Shown here in pieces: positions 7,203-14,673 of a stretch of DNA of 24,016 bases (position 1 is the first letter of the stretch; each line of letters opens with the position of its first letter). This DNA is from DATBLZ01 sp036555065 (lineage in GTDB: Bacteria; Pseudomonadota; Gammaproteobacteria; Steroidobacterales; Rariloculaceae), in contig DATBLZ010000149.1 in assembly GCA_036555065.1 (NCBI GenBank), forward strand, positions 1 to 24,016, given 5' to 3'. The position numbers were made by a program, and so were the translations under genes. Under the pieces are notes generated by a model, which saw only the letters and a list, made by a program, of their open reading frames with translations, searched no databases and had not been told where the DNA came from.

Positions 7203-10200
7203 CTACAACGCGCTCAGTCTGCGGATGAACGCGAGCACGGGCCCGGACAGCGATCGGTCACCCGTCCCGACTGCGTAAGTCTCCGAGATGTGCGAATGCC
7301 CGGGTAGGCGCAGGCGCTCGACGGGCCGGCCGGCCGCGGCGCGGGCTGCCGTGAGTTTCTCCGCCTGCGCCTGGAAATTCACGGGGTCGTCGAGCTCGGC
7401 GTCGGTGACGAGGAGCGGCACCGTGGTCTTGAGAAGCCCCAGCAACGACGAGCGCTCGGCGTAAGTCGAGACATCGGCGCCGTAATACGCCTGCCAGACC
7501 GAGACCTCGTTGCCGAGGTCGTAGAAGCCCGAGGTCAAAATTGCGCCCGCGACGCCCGCGTCGCGGCCGGGGCTCGCCACGCTCGCGAGGTAGTCGGCAA
7601 CGTGCGCCGCGCCCGCCGAGTGGCCCCAGAAGAAAATCTCGTTCGGGTCCCCGCCGTAGCGCGCGATGTTCGCTTTGAGCCAGGCAACGATCGCGGCCAT
7701 GTCCTCGATGCCCGAAGGCCAGGTGTACTCGGGCGCGAGCCGATAGTTGACCGTGACGCCGACGAGCCCGTAGCCCGCGGCCCAGAGCCCGATGTTGTCG
7801 TAGAACGGCGATCCCGGCGTGCGTTTGGCGCCGCGCGCGAACCCGCCGCCGTGGACGAACACGACCACGGGTTTGCCCGCGCCCGGCGTCGGCGACGTGA
7901 AGACGTCGAGCACGTTACGCTCGTGGCTGCCGTAAGCGAGGTCCCGCGTCACGGAGAGCCACGCATAGGGTTCTTTGGGCTGCAGCGGCGCATAGAGCTC
8001 ACCCGTGCGGACGGGCTCGATGCGCGCGCCGATCGCGCGGAGCTCCGTCGCGATCTCAGGGGGCATGCCCAGGCTCACGTCGGTCATGGTGCCTCCGCTC
8101 TTGGAATCGACGGGCGGCGGCACGGGTCCCGTCGTTGCGCCCGTGATCGGGTGCACATAGTGAAACGGAATCTCGTACACGGTCGGGAACATCGCAAACG
8201 TAAACGTCGGCGGCGCGTCGGGCGGATAGGTTCTGCTCGGTCCGGGCACGCCGCGGCCCGGGCTTCGCGCCCAGCCGCCGTCGTAGCCCGCGGTCCAGGT
8301 ATTGAACGCGTGCTCGAGCGCGTACTTCCAAATGCCATTCTCTTTGACGAACTCGCTCTCGTAGATCGCCGCGCCCATCGACGCGCGCGGCCCGAACGAC
8401 AGTTGCTGCATCATCCGCGAGCGGATATTGGCCGTCTGCCCGTCCGCGGCGACGTGGATCACGGGCTGCCATTGGATGTGATTGCCGAGGCGTCCCTCGG
8501 TCGGGCCTTCGGCGCCGAACACGTTGAACAAGAAGCCGCGCACGCGCTCGCGGCCGATGTAGACGCCGCGCTGCGCGAGCTCCATCGAGCCGTCGGTCGC
8601 GAACAAGTCCGCGAGATCGTCCCAAAGATTCTTGTCGAGGTAGTACCCATATGCGCTCGTGAGGTTGTCGAGCTCGTGAAAGTCCTTGACGCGCCCGATG
8701 CGCTGCTCTGTCTCGGCGACGAGCGCTTCGACGTCGCGCGCCGCAGGCCGGCGCTCGCGCGAGCCGCTGCCGCCGGCGACGGGCGCGCGGATCGCGGCGA
8801 TCGCCGCCTCGCTCGGCCGGCCGCGCGCGTCGGGATAGCGCGGCGCGAGACCGCTGACGGGGTTGTCGTAGTGATACGGCGGGATGTGCGCCTTGGGGTA
8901 AATCTCGTAGGCGCTCGTCGGCGGACGATCGGGCGGGAGCTCGGTGCTCGCCGTCGGCACGCGTTGCGCATCCTGTGCCCAGCCCTTGTCGTAATCGGTG
9001 ATGAATGTGGGAAAGTAACGCAGCGCCTGAATCTTCCACTGACCGTTTTCTTTGACGAACGCGTTCTCGTAGATGCCTTCGCTCCACTCGCCGTGGCTTC
9101 CGGCGACGCCCGTCATGTTGAGCTCGCGGCTCCGCGAGTTCGCCGTGCGGCCGTCGGCCGCGACGTCGACGACGACCTGCAGCTGCACGTGGTCGTAGAG
9201 CTCGCCGTCGCCGATGCCTGCGGGTCCCAAGAGCTCCAAGAACTCGCGGATCCGCGGCTTGCCGACATAGATTCCGCGCAGGCCCATTTCGATCGTGGCG
9301 TTATCCGCGAAGAGATCGGCCACGTCGTCCCACATCCGCCGGTCGAGGTAGTAGCCGTAGATCTTTTGGAGGTTCTCGACCTCTTGCTCGTCGTTCAAGC
9401 GTTGCGCGCGGCGCGCGAGGTCCGCGGCCCGATCGCGCGCGTCGTCGTGTCCCGTAACTGCGGGCACGTCGACCGTCGTCCAGACCCGGCCGCCTTCGGG
9501 CGTGCTCGGGTTCGCGTAGTGAAACGGTCCGACGCAAGCCGCGGGGAAACCGGGGCACGGCTCGTTGCGCGGCCGATCGGCCGGGTGCGCAAGATTGCGC
9601 GGGCCGCGTGGCGCGGGCGCTGCGGCGCCCGATCCTCCGGCCGAAGGTGCGGGGGGCGCCCAGCCCGTCGTGTACGGCGCAGCGAAGCCCGAGTGGTAAT
9701 CGAGCGTCTTGATCTTCCAGACGCCGTCGACCTTCGCGTAAATCATTTCGTAGACGCCCTCGGCCCAGGTCGCGCCGCCGCCGAAGGCGCCGAACATCGC
9801 GAACGCGCGCCAGCGCCCTTTCGCGGTCTGCCCGCCCGGATCGAGATGAATCACAGGTTGAATGTTCATGTGGTTGTAGAGCCGGCCGTCGGGCAAGCCG
9901 TTCTCGCCGACCTGGCCTCCTCCCACATTCATGAAAAGATGTTTGCGGATGCTGTCATAGCCGACGTACACGCCGGCTGGATAGTTCGCGACGGCGTCGG
10001 CGGTGTAGAGATCGGCGACGTCTTCCCACATGCCTTTGTCGACGTAGTAGCCGTAGGTGCGCTGCAGCCGCTTGATCGCGCTCACGTCCTCGCCGGCGAT
10101 GACGTCGGCCTCGAGGCGATCGAGGCGCTCCTCGAGGCTCGTTTGCGCTTGGACCGAGCCCGCGAGGATGGCCAGGCCGCCGGCGACGGCAAACGTGCGG

Positions 10201-10229
10201 GCGAAAGCGGCGAACCCGTGCGACGGCAT
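7203..10229 (-). CDS. Secreted triple SnoaL-like domain protein fused to an alpha/beta-hydrolase esterase
   Basis: This 1008-residue protein has a signal peptide (residues 1-28, ending VQAQ). Three SnoaL-like domains follow at about 50-190, 283-420 and 520-655, each opening with a YGYYxDxxxWDDxADL motif (59-74, 291-306, 527-542). Each is followed by a proline-rich linker and an FHY/YHY-x-x-P motif (236-241, 452-457, 689-694). The C-terminal part (715-1008) is an HSL/carboxylesterase-type alpha/beta hydrolase: HGGG oxyanion motif at 793-796, NYRLAPEY at 828-835, nucleophile GHSAG with Ser871, a probable acid in the TDAELDD stretch (943-948), and His978 or His980 in GHSHISE. No Shine-Dalgarno precedes the ATG at 10229. 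An internal ATG at 8087, exactly where the hydrolase begins, has one. The role is probably periplasmic processing of an ester- or lactone-type compound. Confidence 0.9.
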   Translation of the reverse strand: MPSHGFAAFARTFAVAGGLAILAGSVQAQTSLEERLDRLEADVIAGEDVSAIKRLQRTYGYYVDKGMWEDVADLYTADAVANYPAGVYVGYDSIRKHLFMNVGGGQVGENGLPDGRLYNHMNIQPVIHLDPGGQTAKGRWRAFAMFGAFGGGATWAEGVYEMIYAKVDGVWKIKTLDYHSGFAAPYTTGWAPPAPSAGGSGAAAPAPRGPRNLAHPADRPRNEPCPGFPAACVGPFHYANPSTPEGGRVWTTVDVPAVTGHDDARDRAADLARRAQRLNDEQEVENLQKIYGYYLDRRMWDDVADLFADNATIEMGLRGIYVGKPRIREFLELLGPAGIGDGELYDHVQLQVVVDVAADGRTANSRSRELNMTGVAGSHGEWSEGIYENAFVKENGQWKIQALRYFPTFITDYDKGWAQDAQRVPTASTELPPDRPPTSAYEIYPKAHIPPYHYDNPVSGLAPRYPDARGRPSEAAIAAIRAPVAGGSGSRERRPAARDVEALVAETEQRIGRVKDFHELDNLTSAYGYYLDKNLWDDLADLFATDGSMELAQRGVYIGRERVRGFLFNVFGAEGPTEGRLGNHIQWQPVIHVAADGQTANIRSRMMQQLSFGPRASMGAAIYESEFVKENGIWKYALEHAFNTWTAGYDGGWARSPGRGVPGPSRTYPPDAPPTFTFAMFPTVYEIPFHYVHPITGATTGPVPPPVDSKSGGTMTDVSLGMPPEIATELRAIGARIEPVRTGELYAPLQPKEPYAWLSVTRDLAYGSHERNVLDVFTSPTPGAGKPVVVFVHGGGFARGAKRTPGSPFYDNIGLWAAGYGLVGVTVNYRLAPEYTWPSGIEDMAAIVAWLKANIARYGGDPNEIFFWGHSAGAAHVADYLASVASPGRDAGVAGAILTSGFYDLGNEVSVWQAYYGADVSTYAERSSLLGLLKTTVPLLVTDAELDDPVNFQAQAEKLTAARAAAGRPVERLRLPGHSHISETYAVGTGDRSLSGPVLAFIRRLSAL
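8085..8096 (-). promoter_or_regulatory. Internal Shine-Dalgarno and ATG at the start of the esterase domain
   Basis: Minus-strand GGAGG (8092-8096) lies 4 nt before an in-frame ATG (8085-8087) at Met715 of the fusion. The residues that follow (MTDVSLGMPPEIATELRAIG) look like the natural N-terminus of a stand-alone esterase. It may permit a separate 294-residue cytoplasmic esterase, or be a relic of two genes that fused. Confidence 0.45.
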
Positions 10230-10238
10230 AGTGTGCCC

Positions 10239-10244
10239 AATTTA
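10239..10244 (-). promoter_or_regulatory. Putative -10 box for the SnoaL-esterase fusion gene
   Basis: Minus-strand TAAATT ends 9 nt before the ATG at 10229, with no Shine-Dalgarno between. This is consistent with a leader of only a few nucleotides. It lies in the 62-bp spacer shared with the divergent DUF4159 gene. Confidence 0.35.
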
Positions 10245-10276
10245 GCACGCGGTGGTGCTCGCGCCGAGCGCGCGAT

Positions 10277-10282
10277 TATCAT
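10277..10282 (+). promoter_or_regulatory. Putative -10 box for the DUF4159 gene
   Basis: TATCAT ends 9 nt before the ATG at 10292, the same spacing as at the pirin gene. No Shine-Dalgarno is seen before the ATG. The -35 region is not clear. Confidence 0.38.
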
Positions 10283-10291
10283 TCGTGCAAT

Positions 10292-11173
10292 ATGCGTGAG
10301 CGCTTGCAAGCAGCAAACGTGGCACGACGGGGCCCGGCGCGAGCCGCATGCGCCGTGCGCGCGCTCGCATTCGGGGCGCTGGTTCTCGCGCATGGAAGCG
10401 CCGAAGCGCAGCGCGAATTCCGCGTGTATCCGAGCTTCGAAGGTGCGTCCACGGAGGCGCCGTTGCCGACCGACTACAAAGTGCCGGGCGAGCTCGTGGT
10501 CGGGCGACTCATGTATCCGGGCGGGCGGTTCGGTTTCTTCGGCGGCGATTGGGAGCACGGCGGCACGAGTTGGACCGACGATTACCCGCGCGGCGACCGT
10601 ACGCTCGTACAGATGCTTCGCCGCTTCACGCGCACGCACGTCCGTGCAGTCGAGCAGCCCGTGAACCCCGACGACGAAGGCGACGTCTACTACTGGCCGT
10701 TCATGGTCGTCGGGCTCGCGCAGGCGTGGGAGCTCACGGACGAGCAGGCCGCGACTCTGCGCGCGTATCTATTGCGCGGCGGCTTCCTCTTCTGCGACAG
10801 CTTCTACGGCACGCGTAATTGGATCATCTTCCAAGAAAGCGTGCAGCGCATCTTCCCGGATCGGCCGATCATCGACGTCCGCGACGATCATCCGATTTTT
10901 CACAACGTGTTCGACTTGCCCAACATGACCCAAGTGCAGATCCCGAACTGGAACTCGCTCGCGGCCGGCGGCCCGGGCTACCTCGACGATGGCGCCGTGC
11001 CCGGTTGGTTCGGCGTCGAAGACGACGCCGGCCGGCTCGTGATGCTGATCGCTTTCAACAACGACGTTGCCGACGCGTGGCAGTGGGCGGACGATCCGCG
11101 CTACCCGGCCGATAAGGCGAACGTGGCGCTCAGGCTCGGCGTCAACGTCGCGATGTACGCGATGACCCACTAG
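10292..11173 (+). CDS. DUF4159 domain-containing exported protein
   Basis: This 293-residue protein has a long basic N-terminus and a hydrophobic segment ending AHGSAEAQ near residue 40, consistent with a signal peptide. The rest matches DUF4159: RLMYPGGRFGFFGGDW, WTDDYPRGDRTLVQMLRRFT, LRAYLLRGGFLFCDSFYG, the DDHPIFHNVFDLP stretch and a C-terminal LRLGVNVAMYAMTH. The fold resembles a glutamine-amidotransferase/ThuA-like sheet, but no activity is established for the family. In many genomes DUF4159 genes accompany MoxR ATPase and von Willebrand-type genes; none is present here. It is divergent from the SnoaL-esterase gene and may share its regulation. The start is supported by the signal peptide and the adjacent -10-like box. 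Confidence 0.85.
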   Translation: MRERLQAANVARRGPARAACAVRALAFGALVLAHGSAEAQREFRVYPSFEGASTEAPLPTDYKVPGELVVGRLMYPGGRFGFFGGDWEHGGTSWTDDYPRGDRTLVQMLRRFTRTHVRAVEQPVNPDDEGDVYYWPFMVVGLAQAWELTDEQAATLRAYLLRGGFLFCDSFYGTRNWIIFQESVQRIFPDRPIIDVRDDHPIFHNVFDLPNMTQVQIPNWNSLAAGGPGYLDDGAVPGWFGVEDDAGRLVMLIAFNNDVADAWQWADDPRYPADKANVALRLGVNVAMYAMTH

Positions 11174-11187
11174 GAGGGGAAGGAGCA

Positions 11188-11388
11188 ATGGCGCGCATCG
11201 CTGCAAGGCTCCGGTGTCGCACCCCGCAAGGCGGCGACCCCGATTACCCCGTCGAGCCCGGTGCACTCCACTCGGGCAGCGTCGTCGCGCGCGTGCAGGC
11301 GCCGCAGCGCGGGGTTTTCGCGGCGCTCGACGAATCTGATGGCATCGGCCGACCCACAGGGTCAATTCGCGTCCAGAGGATTTTCTAG
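11188..11388 (+). CDS. Possible small protein (66 residues), unrecognised
   Basis: An ATG at 11188 follows an unusually purine-rich leader (GGAGGGGAAGGAG, starting just after the DUF4159 stop), which would be a strong ribosome-binding site 2 nt or more from the ATG. The product is Arg- and Pro-rich and matches no family I know. Codon use is GC-biased in the first half and less so in the last 20 codons. It may be a real small gene, the decayed start of a former downstream operon gene, or chance. The rest of the stretch to 11444 shows nothing else convincing. Confidence 0.25.
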   Translation: MARIAARLRCRTPQGGDPDYPVEPGALHSGSVVARVQAPQRGVFAALDESDGIGRPTGSIRVQRIF

Positions 11389-11444
11389 ACACCACAACTT
11401 ACATCGTCGAGCAGCTCGTCCCGAGCCGGCCTTAAGAGGCGATG

Positions 11445-11936
11445 CTACTGGGCGGCGTCAGCCGCGCGATTCGCGGGTGCCTGCAGCGTGATCGTGCCCT
11501 CGTCGCTGAAGCGCCGCGTGCCGAACAGGCCGGCTTCGAGCTTGCCTTTGACCGTGTAGCGCACTTCGTCGGGAGTGCCGTCTGTCATGAACGAAAGCCC
11601 CTGTCGAACCATGCCCAGTATCGAGGCAGTCACGGGGATCGTGAGCATCGCTTCGCCGTAACGCGGCAGCGTGCCAGTCTCGCTGCTCACGCCGCTCGCG
11701 AGCTTTTGGCCGTTTAGGTCGAGCGTGAGCGCGGCGCCGGAATACTCGATGCTCGAGTCGTTCGGGTTTTGCACGCGAACGCGCACCGCGAAGCGCAGCT
11801 CCATCCCCTCCCCCGGCAGCGGCTCGATGCCCGCGACCGACACGTTGAGCGGGTCGCTGTTCGGCATCGTCACGCAACCCGCGGTTCCAGCCAGGAGCGC
11901 GGCAACGACAGCCAATTGAGGACGTTCGAAGATCAT
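11445..11936 (-). CDS. LEA type 2 (LEA14-like, WHy domain) lipoprotein
   Basis: This 163-residue protein has a lipoprotein signal: hydrophobic AVVAALLAGTAGC with Cys21 as the probable lipidation site. The mature part matches the LEA14/WHy immunoglobulin-like fold: LRFAVRVRVQNPNDSSIEYS is the classic region with the NPN motif, followed by LTLDLNGQKLASG, an alternating beta pattern, and VRYTVKGKLEAGLFGTRRF. The family binds surfaces or other proteins and is associated with stress tolerance; no enzyme activity is expected. It probably sits in the envelope. The ATG at 11934-11936 has only a weak GGGACGAAG ahead. It looks monocistronic. The nearest neighbour downstream on its own strand is the SnoaL-esterase gene beyond the convergent DUF4159 gene. 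Confidence 0.82.
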   Translation of the reverse strand: MIFERPQLAVVAALLAGTAGCVTMPNSDPLNVSVAGIEPLPGEGMELRFAVRVRVQNPNDSSIEYSGAALTLDLNGQKLASGVSSETGTLPRYGEAMLTIPVTASILGMVRQGLSFMTDGTPDEVRYTVKGKLEAGLFGTRRFSDEGTITLQAPANRAADAAQ

Positions 11937-12210
11937 GATTCACTTCGTCCCGAGCACGAGACCTCGAATGCACCGAGCTTCGTGCCGGCTGAAAGGGCAA
12001 TCATTCGATCGACTCCCGAGTGCAAAAAGGGGCTGAACCTGGGTAGTTCTTGGCTTCTTTGGGACGGATTCTACTCGATGGCCCCAATGGGTATGACGTA
12101 GATCACATTCCATGTGGAGCCCCGATGCTATTTTTCGGGCCAATTCGTGCGCAGCGGCCACGGCGCCGGGCGTCGCGAGAGTCCGGATCATTGTTTAAGG
12201 AGTACGAGAA
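11937..12210. other. Intergenic region upstream of the HU-like gene, with a small inverted repeat
   Basis: This 274-bp spacer separates the divergent LEA14-like and HU-like genes and should hold both promoters. It has no convincing open frame. An inverted repeat, CACAT-TCC-ATGTG, lies at 12104-12116 and could be an operator half-site pair. AAGGAG at 12197-12202 is the HU-like gene's Shine-Dalgarno. No clear -35/-10 pair stands out. Confidence 0.3.
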
Positions 12211-12522
12211 ATGGCAAGGAACAGCGGTGCGCCGTCGAAGTCGGAAGTGTTCTCACAGATTTCCGAGGACACGGGCCTGTCGCGCAAGCAAGTCAATGCC
12301 GTGTTCGATTCGTTGCATGGCGTCATGAAGAAGAGCCTGCGCGGTCGCGGCCTCTTCAACTTGGCGGGCCTCATGAAGCTCAAGGTCGTGGCCAAGGCGG
12401 CGACGAAAGCTCGCGAGGGCGTGAATCCTTTCACGGGCGAGAAGATGATGTTCAAGGCAAAGCCCGCGAGCAAGAAAGTGCGCGTGCTGGCGCTCAAGAA
12501 CCTCAAGGCGATGGTGAATTAG
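12211..12522 (+). CDS. HU-family DNA-binding protein
   Basis: This 103-residue basic protein is of the HU/IHF superfamily. SKSEVFSQISEDTGLSRKQV (about 9-28) is the N-terminal helix pair, followed by VFDSLHGVMKKSL. The beta-arm region is KVVAKAATKAREGVNPFTGE, with the conserved NPFTGE in place of the NPxTG of HU and IHF. The closing part is FKAKPASKKVRVLALKNLK. Such proteins bend or coat DNA. It resembles the extra HU-like paralogues of some gammaproteobacteria more than canonical HupA/HupB or IHF, and a separate ihfB is present in this window. The start is secure: AAGGAG lies 8 nt before the ATG. The gene is followed by a strong GC hairpin. Confidence 0.88.
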   Translation: MARNSGAPSKSEVFSQISEDTGLSRKQVNAVFDSLHGVMKKSLRGRGLFNLAGLMKLKVVAKAATKAREGVNPFTGEKMMFKAKPASKKVRVLALKNLKAMVN

Positions 12523-12540
12523 GGTCAATCAGCCTCGACA

Positions 12541-12562
12541 GCGCGCCGCCGTTGCGGCGCGC
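12541..12562. repeat. Perfect GC hairpin after the HU-like gene
   Basis: GCGCGCCGC and GCGGCGCGC form a perfect 9-bp stem around a 4-nt loop (CGTT), starting 19 nt after the HU-like stop codon. There is no T-run after it, so it is not a standard intrinsic terminator. It could stabilise the mRNA end or reduce read-through into the next open frame. Confidence 0.5.
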
Positions 12563-12592
12563 CAATCGGAACGGCCACCGTCCCGATGGCGG

Positions 12593-12892
12593 TTGCCGAT
12601 CACGCTGCTGTTGGCATTCACATCCCCGCCGCTTGCCGTCGTGGCCTGGATCTTGCTGAGCGGCGACCAGTGGAAGACGTACTGGCAATCCTCGTGGGTC
12701 AAGACCGGACTTGCGATTGCCGTGGTCGGCTCGCTTCCGCTTTTCCTCGTCGTCATCGCAGACCAGCTCGGGCTGTTGGCCGACCCCGATCCGAATCCTA
12801 TCGGGTTCGGGCTGCTCTTCGTCTTGGGCGTCGTGCTTGGGTCACTGCTCGCGCTCATTGGGGTCGTGTGGACCCATCGTCAGTCGTGCTAG
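12593..12892 (+). CDS. Small integral membrane protein, unrecognised
   Basis: This 99-residue product has three hydrophobic segments: residues about 3-22 (ITLLLAFTSPPLAVVAWILL), 38-58 (TGLAIAVVGSLPLFLVVIAD) and 71-92 (GFGLLFVLGVVLGSLLALIG), with a short charged tail. I do not recognise a family. The only plausible start in frame is TTG at 12593; an upstream in-frame stop overlaps the end of the HU-like gene. No good Shine-Dalgarno is seen, so translation may depend on the gene before it. Its TAG stop lies inside a CTAG palindrome that also supplies the stop of the convergent gene. The hydrophobic pattern argues that it is real. Confidence 0.5.
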   Translation: MPITLLLAFTSPPLAVVAWILLSGDQWKTYWQSSWVKTGLAIAVVGSLPLFLVVIADQLGLLADPDPNPIGFGLLFVLGVVLGSLLALIGVVWTHRQSC

Positions 12893-13155
12893 AGGGCACT
12901 CCAACCGTCGGCAAGCGCGTTATCGGGAATCGTGAGGCGACAAGCGATGGGCTCCGCGTACCGCGGGCCCCATTGGTCGTCGATGTGCCAGTCGGCGAGA
13001 AGCGGTGCGGAGTGCCTCGGTATCAGGCTCGCCGCCGTTGCGTCCGAAAGCGGCAGCAACGAAACGGCCGCGGCCGCTCCGAGCGTGCCTAAAACCATTC
13101 GCCTATCGACGATCCACGGCGTCGTGTGCTCGTTGTCGTGCTGGGGTGCGCTCAT
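12889..13155 (-). CDS. Small protein with Tat-like signal, coupled to the carotenoid oxygenase
   Basis: This 88-residue product begins MSAPQHDNEHTTPWIVDRRM. DRRMVLGTLGAAAAVSLLP resembles a twin-arginine signal (RR followed by a hydrophobic stretch), with possible cleavage near ATA/A around residue 41. The mature part is only about 47 residues and contains ADWHIDDQWGPRYAEPI; I recognise no family. Its ATG at 13153-13155 is 2 nt after the TAG of the carotenoid oxygenase gene, so the two are almost certainly translated from one mRNA. It could be a redox-partner fragment, the truncated remains of a longer Tat-exported protein, or a genuine small protein. A start further upstream would run into the oxygenase gene and lose the signal. 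Confidence 0.55.
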   Translation of the reverse strand: MSAPQHDNEHTTPWIVDRRMVLGTLGAAAAVSLLPLSDATAASLIPRHSAPLLADWHIDDQWGPRYAEPIACRLTIPDNALADGWSAL

Positions 13156-13157
13156 GA

Positions 13158-14603
13158 CTAGGCCGTCCGCGCCGAGTCGGCCGCCTGCGCCGCGAGCTCG
13201 TCGGCCGAGAACCAATTGACGTGCGTGCCGCCGCGGAGGCGGAACGGTAGCTTGACGACGGCGACTGCGCCCTGCTCCATACGCTCTGCGTCGACGATGT
13301 GGAGCTCCGACGCCATCTCCGCATAGTTGCTCGCGATGCCCATGACGTAGCCGTCGCCCTCAGCCGTGCTGCCTTTGCGCGGCACGAAGCCGCTCTCTTG
13401 CAAGCTCTGAGTCGGGCCAACGAAAAAGACCGACTCCGGGCCACCTTGCAGGTCGAAGCGCCGATACGTGTTCGTCACGCGGCCCGCTCGGTCACCGCCC
13501 GTCGCAGTGTCATACGGCTGGCTCGGGTCGTTGTTGCCGACCCATCCGTAGCGGTATGGAAGCGAAAGGTAACGATCGTCCATGCGCGCGAGCACGCCGT
13601 TCGACGTCGAGACGACCTCCTCGCCGAAGCGATCGTCGCGCGAGTTCATGTTGAACGTCCAACGTTTGATCTGCGACGGCGTGCGCTCGCCGTCGGAGAC
13701 CGGCAGCTCCATCGTGATGCGATTGCCTTGATCGGTCGCGTTCAGGAAATGCAGCGTGTTGCGTGAGGGTCCTTGGAACCAGCGCACGTCACCCGCGTCG
13801 CCGTTGCGCGGTAGGACGCCGACCATCGTCGGTAGATCGCCGTTCCACTCCCACATCGGCTCGCCCGATTGCAGGCGCTCGAGGCTCGTCGTGCGCGCGA
13901 TCACGGGAATGAGAATATGCTTCTGCGTGATCGCGATGTCGTGGATGATGCCGAGATACGGCGACTTGAGCCAGACCTCGTTCACGATTTGGCCCGCTTG
14001 GTTGACGGTGTAAACCGCGATGTCGTCGCTCAAGTCACCCTTGGCTTGGTACGAATACGCGATCATCTCGCCCGTCACAGGATCGATCTTCGGGTGCGCG
14101 GACATGCTCGTCGCCGTCCACTTGCCGTTGAAATCCCAGACGCCGAGCGTCTCGAGCGAGTGCGGATCGATCGCCCACGGCAGCGCGTCTTCCTTGAGCA
14201 TGAGCATCTTGCCGCCATGCCAATAGATATGTGTGTTGGCGGCGCCGCGCTGCACGTTCGCGACGAGCGGGTCGTCCGTGAAGTGATTGCGATAGACGCC
14301 CCAGAGGCGCCGGCGGTGCTTGCGCTCGGCCATGAGGCGATCGGTCTTGACGTAGCGGGCCTTGAAGTCGACATGGCCGTCCGCGAAACGGAATGCGCTC
14401 ACGTGGCCGTCGCCGTTGAAGCCCGTCGGCCACTCGTTCTCGGGCGGACGGTACTGGAAATCGCACTGGATGCGATAGAAGGTGCCTTCGATGTCCTTCG
14501 GGATTTCTCCCCAGACCTCGCAATCGTAAATGTCGGATTCGAAGCGCGTGGGGCTGTTGAACCCCCGCGGGAACATCGGGTGACCCCGGAAATCGACGGA
14601 CAT
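13158..14603 (-). CDS. Carotenoid oxygenase (RPE65/lignostilbene dioxygenase family)
   Basis: This is a 481-residue non-haem Fe(II) dioxygenase of the carotenoid cleavage family, a seven-bladed propeller. The four iron-binding histidines fall in the expected contexts: SAHPKIDPVTGEM (His170), GIIHDIAIT (His221), TLHFLNATDQ (His285) and the C-terminal GGTHVNWF (His461). The N-terminal GEIPKDIEGTFYRI and FNGDGHVSAFRF are also typical. It cleaves an alkene double bond with O2. Bacterial members act on apocarotenoids, stilbenes or lignostilbenes, and the choice cannot be made here. There is no signal peptide, so it acts in the cytoplasm. The ATG at 14603 has AGGAGG about 8 nt ahead; the longer frame starting 8 codons upstream has no such site. 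It is co-transcribed with the small Tat-type gene. Confidence 0.92.
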   Translation of the reverse strand: MSVDFRGHPMFPRGFNSPTRFESDIYDCEVWGEIPKDIEGTFYRIQCDFQYRPPENEWPTGFNGDGHVSAFRFADGHVDFKARYVKTDRLMAERKHRRRLWGVYRNHFTDDPLVANVQRGAANTHIYWHGGKMLMLKEDALPWAIDPHSLETLGVWDFNGKWTATSMSAHPKIDPVTGEMIAYSYQAKGDLSDDIAVYTVNQAGQIVNEVWLKSPYLGIIHDIAITQKHILIPVIARTTSLERLQSGEPMWEWNGDLPTMVGVLPRNGDAGDVRWFQGPSRNTLHFLNATDQGNRITMELPVSDGERTPSQIKRWTFNMNSRDDRFGEEVVSTSNGVLARMDDRYLSLPYRYGWVGNNDPSQPYDTATGGDRAGRVTNTYRRFDLQGGPESVFFVGPTQSLQESGFVPRKGSTAEGDGYVMGIASNYAEMASELHIVDAERMEQGAVAVVKLPFRLRGGTHVNWFSADELAAQAADSARTA

Positions 14604-14635
14604 GCGCCCCCCTCCTCTGACTGCCAACGGGTACG

Positions 14636-14641
14636 ATTCTA
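14636..14641 (-). promoter_or_regulatory. Putative -10 box for the carotenoid oxygenase gene
   Basis: Minus-strand TAGAAT lies about 32 nt before the ATG at 14603, giving a leader of about 26 nt that includes the AGGAGG site. On the plus strand, overlapping TACGAT (14632-14637) could serve the divergent ATL gene. Only 70 bp separate the two start codons. Confidence 0.35.
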
Positions 14642-14673
14642 ATCGCAGACACTCTTTGGAGACAGTACGGCCG

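Noticed and set aside
7602..10664. A 1020-codon open frame on the plus strand
   Set aside because: It is antisense to the SnoaL-esterase gene, extremely rich in Arg and other GC-codon residues, and shows no family motif. It is a shadow caused by high GC and codon bias.
12120..12145. Small stem CCCGA/TCGGG upstream of the HU-like gene
   Set aside because: A 5-bp stem with a long loop is expected by chance in GC-rich DNA.
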